Shown here: piece after piece, positions 37,811 through 47,320 of the stretch
How the letters are laid out: every line of letters begins with the position of its first letter
How positions within the stretch are numbered: position 1 is the stretch's first letter
Program-made: the position numbers and the translations under genes
Assembly (NCBI GenBank): GCA_030267565.1
Contig: BRXU01000037.1
Location: 1 to 64,000, forward strand
DNA from: Pleodorina starrii
Taxonomy: Eukaryota > Chlorophyta > Chlorophyceae > Chlamydomonadales > Volvocaceae
Direction of reading: 5' to 3'
Length of the DNA: 64,000 nt
Notes under the pieces: generated by a model
Databases searched by the model: none
Seen by the model: only the letters and a program-made list of their open reading frames with translations
Told to the model about the DNA's origin: nothing

Positions 37811-38219
37811 AGGTACCGTGCGTTTATATCGCAGATCGTTGTATTTGAGACGGTAGATACGTGCGGAGGTGCGGTACTTCCCGCTGACACAGTAGCGCCA
37901 TCCACGCAGACCCACGAGTAAGCCGGCATCGTGAGAAGCGCACCTTGCAGGACGACCTGATGTCCACTCTGAAAAGTTGTTTGGAGTGAAATCGTAATTC
38001 GCGTTCCAGCAAGACTTAAGCAGCGCCGCTTCATCCGCGCCTATCACCCTGATGGCATTAGAACGGAATGTGTTAAGATGATAACAATGTACGCTGAATG
38101 CTTTGGTGTTCTGTAGTAATCACACTATTTATGATCTCACCCTTGCAAGAAGCACCTCCAGGAGAGCACTGCCACCATCGTGAATAAAAACAAGGACACC
38201 ATGAAAGCTCGTTGACTTA
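37811..38219. other. No gene recognised
   Basis: The minus-strand frame 37538-38047 overlaps this stretch and the short repeat, and has no recognisable domain. The stretch ends near the presumed 3' end of the LINE. Confidence 0.4.
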
Positions 38220-38564
38220 ATTTTTACTTGTTTTTTTATTTATACAAGAGGTAATGATGATGCAGCTTGGGTTACGTGGGCTTGCGTGTCAGGAAGCCGG
38301 ATTAATGATATAATGTTTGCTGTTGTACTTTGGTCGACCTTGTCAGTTCGTCCTAAAGTCATGTGTGATGATGATGATGTTACAAGCTTCAGTGAGCTCG
38401 TACGGTTCAAACGAACCCGAAGGCTCATGAACCGCCTCAGTCAAGCAAAAGGAACAAAAAGATAGGATAAAAAAAATCAACCGTAGCAGAAAGGGCATAA
38501 AGACACCATAAGACAGATACGTCACAAAAGCGCAACATGACCTGAGAAGGAGTCTCCATCGACT

Positions 38565-41500
38565 CTACGCGGCGATGCGCTCGCGCCGTAAGCAAAACAT
38601 GTCATAAACAACCTTTGCAAGACCGCGCTGATCGTCTATTTGCATGACGTCGCAAACACTCGCTCCCTCCGGTACACCCAGGTCCCAAAGCTTCTGCCGC
38701 GCTGACACGAGAGCAGAACACTCCAACAGGAAGTGCTTCTCGTCCTCGACGGCACCATTAATGCGACACGCCTTGCACACACGCAACTCCCTGGCTCGAT
38801 TACTCTCGCTATTAACCGCCAGGTCTGATACGCATAACCGAAAACGGAGAAGGGCACGGTGGTGCGCCGAGGGAATGTAACCCTCGAACTGCTTCGGCTG
38901 CCCCATCCAGTGCTTGTGACGGCACATTTTCACGCCAGGCTTCCTGCCATCCGTAACGAAAGAGCCCGGGACGACGGCCAACCTGTCACTGGCCCAATCA
39001 TCGTTAATGCGCCCCCTAAGAGTGTCCAACAGCGCCTCAACGTCGAGCTTGCACGTAGAGTACCGTCTAACCCTGGCGTCGATGGTACCCGCCGTCGCAT
39101 CCTCCGGCCAGTCATGCCTTAAGATATTCAGAGCCCGAATGACCTTAGACCCCCAGCCGTCCCCCTGCAAATCCGATTCCAATGCCAGCCGGATCTCGTG
39201 ACGAAAAACACTGTGGTATATGCTGCTAGTGTTCTCCACCATACTGTTCCAAAAACGAAACACAGATTCAGCCCAGTACATCTGCAGCGGCATCTGCCCT
39301 AGTTCCCTAAACAACAATTGAAGGGGCGGGACGGAAGCTCCGACCAGCTGCTTCATAAAGGCGATTTGCAGCTTGACCATGCGATCCCGAGTAGCGACCT
39401 CAAAATAACAGGAACGCGGTGCCTCGTTAGCCGGGAAACCCCTCTCGAGCAACGCTAAAACCAAATCAACACCCCACAACTGCGAACCATAAGACAGAAC
39501 AGAACGGACTTGCGCATTAAAGCATTTCATTCCGACGGATGGTAACAATAGCCCCTGTCGACGCAACTTGCTAAGCAGGGAAAACATAGCCCGCTGGCCC
39601 GCGACGTAGAGTTCGTCAGTGCACGACGCAAAGGAACTATTAGGGCCAAAATGTAGCCCGAGATAACGTGCGCGCGGCTTCCAGGTGATGGGCCGGTCCA
39701 CCGGCAGCCCGTCCTCCAAAACGCGCATAGTAACCAGGCCGTTGATCGCGTAGAAGTGACTCCTAACCTGATCGCTGGGGTGGAAGAGCAGCAGCTCGCA
39801 CTTCCTCGCATTAACGGTAAGACCAAACACCTCGGACCATTCCCGCAAAGCTCTAAGCAAGCTCATCAAACGTCGCTTTGTCGCCGCGAAAAGGCTTAAG
39901 TCGTCCGCGTACAGGGCTAGAGGCACTCGCCGACCTTCGACGTCTGGGCAGCAGTCTGGGGCCGCCATGGCATCTGGGAGCGCGACGTCAAGGGCGTCGA
40001 CGTAGTCGGCATACCCTTCTACGAAGAAACCAAACAGCGTTGGGCTCATCGGGCATCCCTGTTTCACACCTTGCGAAGAAGGGAACGCCGCTCCCGTCGT
40101 GCCGTTAACCTTGACCCGCAGTTCCACCCGCTCATAGCAGCGTTTCAGAGCCGCCAGTGCCGCGCCTGTGACCCCTCTTTCCTCGAGACGCAACCACAAC
40201 ATGTCCCTATTCACCCGGTCAAAAGCCTTCTCAAAATCGATCTGGCAAACAAAAAGTGCTTGGCTCGAACCGTTGGGGAGTACCCTGCGGCAACGATCCG
40301 TAAGGTGCCGTAGCAGGAACAAGTTGTGGATGGTGCCACGCTTGGGCCGGAAGCCCCCCTGGTAAGGACTGCGCGCGCCGCTACTCTCTCCCCAAGCCTT
40401 CAACCGCCGGTCAAGAAGGTTCGCATATAGCTTAGAGAGGGCCCCGCCAACAGCCAACCCACGATAGTTGCTCGGATCAAGCGCGTCGCCCTTCTTGTGT
40501 AGAGGGGTGACGATCGAAACCTCAAACTGTTAATTTATTAATTTTACGCGGAGACAGACTCTCGCGTGTGTTTAGGGGACCGGGCCTAGGGAGTAATTTC
40601 TTCTCCGTTCGGCGCGATCACCAGGGTGAATCAGACCTGACGGGCGGACTGATTGATCTGGGACATTTTCTCGAGCGCCCCTGCACGATCCGGAGTTTAG
40701 CGGGCCGGACTCACCGTAATTCACCCTGGCTAATGCCAGGGGCCAGCGGTGGGATTCGAACCCACATCTACCCATTACCCATTCGACCAATCATGGGATC
40801 GATCCCATGACCACCGAATTGACAAGCGAGTGCTCTACCAATTGAGCTACGCTGACAACCTCAAACTGCTTGGGATAATTGCCCGTGGACCGGATATGCT
40901 CCAACAGACGCAAAAGGTACGGCGCAAGAACGAGCTCTTCCTTATCCTCCACTTTGCGGGTGGCATATTTGTAACACTCCGCCGGAGCCCGCTCAAGGCC
41001 TGGCGATTTGTGGTTGGCCAATGATTTAAGGGCAGCGATGACCTCCGCCAGTGAAAACGGGGCATTCAGGGACGCCGCCGCAACAACCCTCTGATTCCGA
41101 GCTACGCCTTCGTTACCGGCCCAGTTGCGTGGCGCTGTGAGGGGACGCCCGTTAAAAAGGTTCAGAATATAGTCCGCCCTCACCGCACTAAACGCATTAA
41201 CCTCATCATTGTATAACGCGTCGAAATACTCGCGCCAACTATTGACATCGCGGATGGGGCAGTCGGGTTTCAAACCCTGATTGAGCCGTCGCCACAGTGC
41301 GCGGGGGTCGCCCTTGCACTCCTCCAGAAAGGACGTGAAATGGGAGACACTATACGCGGCGCGAGCATCCTTCCTAAGCCTCTGGTAGCGAGTGCGCAGC
41401 GTGGAGAAGACCAGCCGCGCTTGCTCGTCGGCCAGAAGCCCGTGCGCCCTCATATAGGCTTTGTGCTGCAGCATCGCATTACGGGCGGTGGCGCACTCAT

Positions 41501-42698
41501 CGGTCCACCAAGGAGCATCCCGATCCTCCCTGACCCGCCGGACCCTACTGAGACGCCCCCCGAAGGCCTTATCCAACGCTGCCGAACACGCCATCGTGAT
41601 AACCTCAACAACCGCCGTACTATCCAGCTCAGCGCCAAGTTTGTTAACAGCGTCGGCGATTCGCCGGACAGAGGGGGCATCATCCGCAGCAAAAAGACTA
41701 GCGTACCGGGCTTTGCGCCGCACGTCAAAGCGCGCTCTGGGACTGCATCTACCCGCTGGGGAGGCGCCCTGCCTCAGAACCCTCAGGTCAAGCGACACCG
41801 GGCAGTGATCGCTCATGAGGCTGCCCACCTTCACTCCTGATTGCGCAACGGGTATGTTCGTGACATGCAGACGATCCGCTCGGAAGAACAGGGCGGGAGA
41901 TGCGACAAACAAATCTATCATGCTACGCCCCTGTCCCGCAGGGCTCCAAAACGTGCACGCGCCTTGAGGATCACCGTTCACTCGACCGTTCAAAACAATC
42001 AGCTCCAATTCCTGACAGAGGGCCGCCAGCGCCCGCCCGAAAACATTATCTGAGGTGTCCTCGGACCGACGTGGAGGGATGGCGCGCAAAAGGTTGGCCT
42101 GCCCCAGCTCCGCTTGAGTGAATTCTGCTAGTTCCGCGTCACCGTCGACATCGGGAAGCTCGCTAACTCCAGCAACTCTGGCGTTGAGATCGCCCAACAT
42201 CAGAACCTCGTCGCCAGGCTGTTGAAAACGCCGCACCAGAGCGCGAACCCTATCCAAGACGCGCCTCGTTACGCTATCCTGCGAACTGCGACCACCTAAC
42301 GAATAAACACGAGACCCCAGAGGTGCGGCATAGACAGCACCGATGACCAGCCCGTTACCACCGAGGTCCAACGCGTCCCCCTGGAGCCGCAGCCAAACAC
42401 TGTTCATGCCCCTAGGGGCATCGGACGACGTGCAATGCGTTACGTAGCGCGCGATGCGTTGATGAACCCAAACACAGACACCCCCACGATCCCTTGAACG
42501 ACCAGCGAAAAAACACCGCGACCCGTCCGGTATAAGTCGAGAAAGTCGGCCCGTGAGTGTCCCATGCGTTTCAGTAAGCACGACAATGTCGTACCGCAGT
42601 GCGAGATTGAGAAGCTCGCGTTGCTCTAATTTCCATTCCGTAACGCCCCGCAAGTTCCACTGAATTACGCGAAGCGGTTCATTCCTCCGGGAAGGGTC
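38565..42698 (-). CDS. LINE ORF2: AP endonuclease, reverse transcriptase, zinc knuckle; split by a SINE
   Basis: The frame begins directly after the ORF1 TAG. The endonuclease shows RVIQWNLRG, LTETHG, GDLNARV and SDHCPV. The RT shows KSPGLERAPAE, HKKGD, DFEKAFDRVNRDMLW, GVKQGCPMSP and the catalytic YADD (39900-39911). A cysteine/histidine knuckle of the C-x2-C...H-x4-C type (CKACRING...KHFLLEC) lies near 38720-38779. A SINE at 40530-40856 sits between QFEV and SIVTPLHKKGD; with its 12-bp duplication it adds 339 bp, which keeps the frame but inserts stops. No in-frame ATG is near the start. The protein would nick target DNA and prime reverse transcription there. Confidence 0.88.
40530..40856 (-). 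mobile_element. tRNA-derived SINE, copy 1 (in LINE ORF2)
   Basis: 327 bp flanked by a 12-bp target-site duplication AACCTCAAACTG (518-529 and 857-868 of the 40-kb block). On the minus strand it starts GTCAGCGTAGCTCAATTGG, with an A-box at 40833-40849. A B-box-like GGGATCGATCCC follows at 40795-40806 and a canonical B-box GGTTCGAATCC at 40752-40762. It ends in an AT-rich tail with AATTAA. It resembles the tRNA-related SINEX elements described from Chlamydomonas; the assignment is from memory. It should be transcribed by RNA polymerase III and moved by LINE machinery. Confidence 0.88.
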
Positions 42699-44118
42699 CT
42701 AAACCCGAGTGTCCATCGGAGAGGTTCCCGGAGCGGAGACGCCACCAGCGCCACCCTGCCCTCGCCCGCGCCCCAGAGCCACCCTGGTCTGCCCGCCGCC
42801 ACTGCCCCCGCCGGTCCCACCTCCGAGCGGCGCGGCATTCGCTCCTGACGCATTGCGGTTGCCGCCCGCCGTCTGTCCATTGCTGGCTCCCGCCGCGCTG
42901 CCGCCGACGCCCGCCGTGCTGCCGTTGCGGCCCTCCGTGTTGCTTGGCTGCCATGGTCCGTTGTAGGGCCGCCAGACCCCGTCGTCCTTGACCTGAATGT
43001 CGACGCCGTTCACCCAGCGTACGACCCGGTTCTCCTCGTTCCGGAGCCGGGCGAAAGTTGGCGTCCGCTGTTTTTTGAGTTCGAGGCCCCGCTTCGTTAG
43101 CGAGTCCTGGAACACGAAGTTGTTGGAGGTGGCCCCCCCAAGCTGCCTCTGAACGTGTCTGAGCGCGGTGATGACGCGGCCCTGGCTGTCCGCGTTGAAC
43201 ACCACATCCGCCATCGCGCAGCCTGCGTGGCGCCCGGCCTCTGTAAGCTGGATAGTTGGTGCCGCCGCGCGGGAGTCCAGCCGGGGTTAATTAATTAATT
43301 AATTTTACGCGGAGACAGACTCTCGCGTGTGTTTAGGGGACCGGGCCTAGGGAGTAATTTCTTCTCCGTTCGGCACGATCACCAGGGTGAATCAGACCTG
43401 ACGGGCGGACTGATTGATCTGGGACATTTTCTCGAGCGCCCCTGCACGATCCGGAGTTTAGCGGGCCGGACTCACCGCTATTCACCCTGACTTATGCCAG
43501 GGGCCAGCGGTGGGATTCGAACCCACATCTACCCATTACCAATTCGACCAAGCATGGGATTGATCCCATGACCACCGAATTGACAAGCGAGTGCTCTACC
43601 AATTGAGCTACGCTGACCAGCCGGGGAATGACGTCGACGTGTATCCTGCCAAAGCAGCTGGTGTCCTGGAGCGCTTTGTCCACTGTCGAGGCCAGTTGTT
43701 CAATGATCGCCGGAGGAGCCCGAACAAGCAGCTTTCCCGGGCGGTACAGCTGCTCCATTTTCTGATCAATCTTCTGATCAATGATGACCACCAGCTCTCC
43801 CGTCACGTCCACCTTCAACTTGTCGAACCCCTCCGCCAACTTGTCGGCCACCTCCTTAGTGAACAGTACACGTTGCTTATCCATCGCCGCGCTTAGGACA
43901 GCGTCGAGGTCCGCCCTCGTGAGAGGTTGGCTCATGGCGGCTTCAAACTCTGCACGGAGCTCCTGGCGTCTGGCAACTACCTGGGCGTCTAGTCTTTGAG
44001 CCTTGGAGCAAAAACCGTTGTCGCTCTGAGGACTGTTGAAACGTTTGCTACCCTTCCGTCCCGACTTCGGTGATCTAACCGGTGATGGCATTAGCTGGAC
44101 ATTATGCATGCAAGTCAT
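42699..44118 (-). CDS. LINE ORF1 protein, split by a SINE
   Basis: It starts at an ATG (MTCMHNVQLMPSP) and ends at TAG 42699-42701. The N-terminal half is basic and then helical, with a coiled-coil-like stretch (KEVADKLAEGFDKLKVDV). The C-terminal half carries RRTPTF-like basic residues and WVNGVDIQVKDDGVWRPYN, then a Gly/Ala/Asn-rich tail. A SINE at 43287-43616 plus a 10-bp duplication shifts the frame by one. Omitting it gives an uninterrupted frame of 359 codons. ORF1 proteins bind element RNA; that role is assigned by position and is not shown by a domain. Confidence 0.75.
43287..43616 (-). mobile_element. tRNA-derived SINE, copy 2 (in LINE ORF1)
   Basis: About 330 bp, a few percent different from the copy at 40530-40856, with the same boxes and a cleaner (TTAA)n tail. 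It is flanked by a duplication CCAGCCGGGG (43277-43286 and 43617-43626); a 9-bp version with the element one base longer is equally possible. Same orientation as its host LINE. Confidence 0.88.
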
Positions 44119-44240
44119 GTGTAAACTGAGCTGTAAAGCATATGGGTCGGCTGTTGTACGGCTGCTCGGCCCGCAGTCCGCCGTGTTCTCAGGACCGCAT
44201 AAAGTTTCGCGTTTAAAGCTGATTTCTGCAGAAGATTAAT

Positions 44241-44629
44241 ATAAAGGCTTTTGCGGTTTAAGACCCGCAAAGGCAACGTGGGCCCGGCAGTTCCAGTAGC
44301 TATGGCGGGCGGGCGCGTCGCGGGCGCGGTGCGGCGATGTCGGTCATATGATTTCCGAATGTCGCAACGACAGCCCCAAGACTTATCAATAGAGGCGTTA
44401 GCTAGCAAGCAACGTTGGGCTGGTGGAGCTGCAATTGCTCTCTTCGTTCCGTGACGGGTAGACATCGGTGAATCCGCTGTCCGGGTAAGGAAGTGGGGTG
44501 GTCGCATGGGCAGGAGACGGGTGTGGGTGGCAGGCAATCTTCGCAGTGTATGTGGCCAGCACAGGTCGTTGCAGCAAACACGCATCGAGATTAGCACGGA
44601 GTTCGGGGGTCGTTACCGTCGCACCCCTA
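44241..44629. other. Presumed LINE 5' flank; nothing recognised
   Basis: The 5' end of the LINE is not defined. It could extend into this stretch as a 5' UTR. No other feature was seen. Confidence 0.35.
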
Positions 44630-44710
44630 CTCAACTTAACCCGTACGAATTGAACGGGGCCCCGCCCTTTTTCCGGCTTCAAGGAAGCCGACACCAACCC
44701 CTTGTCCCTT
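44630..44710 (+). repeat. Short interspersed sequence, copy 2
   Basis: Second copy of the sequence at 37738-37810, same orientation, with a small AACC insertion before CCCTTGT. The homology fades on both sides. Confidence 0.7.
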
Positions 44711-46023
44711 GCCTGGCCGAGACACTCCCATCATCCTCGCATTTAGGCCATTTGTGCAATACGCAACATTATGTGGTCGGCCGTTCTGCTTGGAGCCCAC
44801 CTCGTCAGCAGCCGGCGGACCGATCCTACGTTACGGTGATGCCTCGTCGAAAGAGTGCCGCATTGCCGTTGCGCCTTGTATGTATTTGGCGCATGTAAAC
44901 GGCTTTGTTTACCCGGAGCAACCAGGGCTGACCATCACAGTTTGCTTGCCGGAAAACGTTGTTTAATAGCAAACCACATGACGCATCCAGGAGTGTGGGG
45001 ATGCTGTATGAAGCCAAGTAAAGAAGCGGTCGTGCAAAGTGGTTTCGGTACGGTCGGGTGCTTTCAGCAGCCAGCGGCACTGCGGCAGTGGCACACACCA
45101 TCGGGCAGGTATTTTGTTTTCCGAACAGCCATATACCACTCCTCGCTGGGGCAGTCAACTTACGAAAGCACCAGTCTATCTGTCGGTCGGTCAGGGCGGT
45201 ACGACCTGGATCCAAACATGCAGCGCAGAGATACCAGAGCTCTGGAGATACGTATGGCGCCTTAAGATTTGTTAATCAAATACTGCAAGCGAAGTTGTCT
45301 AGATCATAAGATGCATGCTTATGATGGGGCTGGTAAGGAGTGCGGAGTGGTCATTTGACGGGAAAGAAAAATCGCCACGACCTTCCGCCAAGCCGATTGT
45401 GCAAGTATGGGCCTGTAAACGCGCAAATTACAACGGTTTTCATTGTTTCCACAACGGCTCTACGGATACTGATACGATTCGCAAGCCTGGTTGGCTTTGC
45501 ATATGCAAAACGGCCACGAAGGCTCACATCCGGATCCCTCTTAAGGTCCCAACCTCGCATCGTCACAACGGACTCAAGTCAAGTCGAGAACACAAATGCG
45601 AGGCGAAACAAGACACTTCGACAAACAGCAGCTGGCTGAGGGCTGGCTTCAACCTGTTCGGAGCGCCGGACTGAAATGCGCTGCGATTGCCGGACCACGC
45701 ATGAAGACCCAAAACGGTGCGGTTCAAGGCATCCCTAAGCCCGGCCAGCTCTCCCTCCGCTGCCCGCAATCTGATGATGGCACTACAAACGGTGCACCCG
45801 AAGCGCTGTCCACTCCTGTACCGTACAGGAGAAGTGCGGGTTAGGTGCCGGTCACAGCAGCGTCACAGCACGGCACATTTATTTTCACACTCCTTCACAC
45901 AAACCACCCTGTCGTCAACCCCTGAAACCGCCGACCTCTTATCGTCCTCAAATCGCCTAACCAACAGCCACTTCCGCGTCGACTAACACCCATCCTTCCA
46001 TCCCTCCAAACCGTTCCGCCCCT
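44711..46023. other. Region downstream of the PKS gene; includes its 3' UTR
   Basis: Nearest to 46023 this should be the 3' untranslated region of the minus-strand PKS. The only minus-strand TGTAA, the usual polyadenylation signal in volvocalean algae, that I found between 45428 and the stop codon is at 45428-45432, giving a 3' UTR of about 0.6 kb. No protein or RNA gene was recognised in the rest. Confidence 0.4.
45428..45432 (-). terminator. Candidate polyadenylation signal TGTAA of the PKS gene
   Basis: TGTAA on the minus strand, about 590 bp after the PKS stop. TGTAA is the known signal in Chlamydomonas; its use here is inferred. Confidence 0.3.
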
Positions 46024-47320
46024 CTACAGCATCTGCAGCATCTCGCCCACCGCCTCCATCACCGCCGCCGCCGCCGCGCGCCGCCCCTCCTCGCTCGCCA
46101 GCGCCGTGCCATGTCGGCACTCGAGCGTCAGCGCCGTGACAGTCCCGTCGCAGCACTGCCGCGTGGCTGCCAGGAAGGCCGCACCGTGGCGGTCCTCGGG
46201 AAGCACCACCGCGGCGGGGCCCTGGAGCTGAGGCGGCGGCTGCTGAAGGCTGGCGTAGGTGGAGGGAGCGGGCCGCTGGCTCGGCGGCGCCAGCAGCGCG
46301 CGGAGCAGACCTGCACGTGGGAATGGGGAATGGGGGAACGGGGGTTAAGGAAGAGGGACATCGGCGTGGGGCATCCCGAGCGACGATGGTGAACGAGCAG
46401 GCGGGGGCACGTGCAGAGCGTGGGGAACACCAGTAGGTTGGTCTGGGGAGACGGGCGACATGTTGTAGTTGAGAGTCGGTCGCGTACGGCATTCGAGGCG
46501 TTTGGCTGGATGGTCGCAGGCACTAGCTGGGCTCCAGGGATGAGGCACCCAAGCTGTCCCTGCTCAGCCAACCCACAGCAGCAGCAGCAGCAGCCGTCTG
46601 GCCCTGCCCTGCCCGCCCCCAACCCCCCAGCACGTACCTCCTCGCCGCACGGCGCTCAGCACCACCGCGCTCCAAGCGCCCTGGGCCATAGCCGCCGGAC
46701 GGAAGGACGCGCTGGCAGCCAGCACCGAGGCCGCGTCCTCGGGCACCGCGCCGCGGCTCTGCAGCGTAGCCACAAAGGTTGCCAGATCAGGCACCGTCGG
46801 CGCCGCGGGTGTGGCCTCACCGCCGGCGGCGGCAGCGCCGCCGTCGGCAGCGCCGACGCCATCGTACAGCTTCTGCTGTACAAGCGTCTCGTACATGCTG
46901 CAGTACACGGGATCCACGAGGCCGGTGGCGGGCGGGCAGGGCGGGCCGTCCAGCAGTACCAGCATGACGTCGTGGCCCTGCTGCTCCAGCGTCGCCGCCA
47001 CCGCGAATGCCAACATACAGCCGTACGGCGACGTCGCCGCCACGCAGTACGGCCCATGCGGCTGCGCGGCCAGCACCGCCGCGCCGTACACCTCCGCCAG
47101 GCGGGTGAGGGTGGCCGGGGACAGCGGCGGCGCATTCGATGTCGCAGCGCCGGCTGCGCTGCCTGCCGCCGCCGCCGGCAGCGAGAAGTCGGGCATGTTG
47201 ATGCCGTACACGGGCAGCTGTAGCATCTCCGCCAGAGCGCGCACGGCACCGCTTGTACTGCCGGTCTCGTCGTGGATCATCCACATCGGCTGCGAGGTCT
47301 GCATCGTGGCGAGGCCGGCG
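46024..47320 (-). other. Thioesterase-like domain 3, variant nucleophile motif, C-terminus
   Basis: It begins [14 protein letters not shown], then [31 protein letters not shown] (Ser codon 47029-47031), VLLDGPP and ECRHGTAL (His codon 46111-46113). Ser, Asp and His are all present but the elbow reads ATSPYG and not GxSxG. It ends EMLQML and TAG. Confidence 0.7.

Larger units (their letters stand above)
38220..44240 (-). mobile_element. Two-ORF AP-endonuclease LINE, near full length, interrupted by two SINEs
   Basis: A non-LTR retrotransposon on the minus strand: ORF1 (44118 to 42699), ORF2 (to 38565), and a 3' region rich in A and T that contains a CATCATCAT run near 38365. The outer ends are estimates, because I found no flanking target-site duplication. 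Without the SINEs the two ORFs are fully open (359 and 1264 codons), so the element was intact until recently. It is L1-like by its AP-endonuclease, RT and zinc-knuckle order. The RT family differs from the fragments in the palindrome arms. Confidence 0.88.

Noticed and set aside
37538..38047. Minus-strand frame of 169 codons as a gene
   Set aside because: Part of it is the repeat shared with 44630-44710, which is read in another frame there. No domain or partner exon was found.
40745..40856. Functional tRNA gene
   Set aside because: The acceptor and anticodon stems do not pair as in a tRNA, two B-box arms follow one A-box, and target-site duplications with a tail show a SINE.
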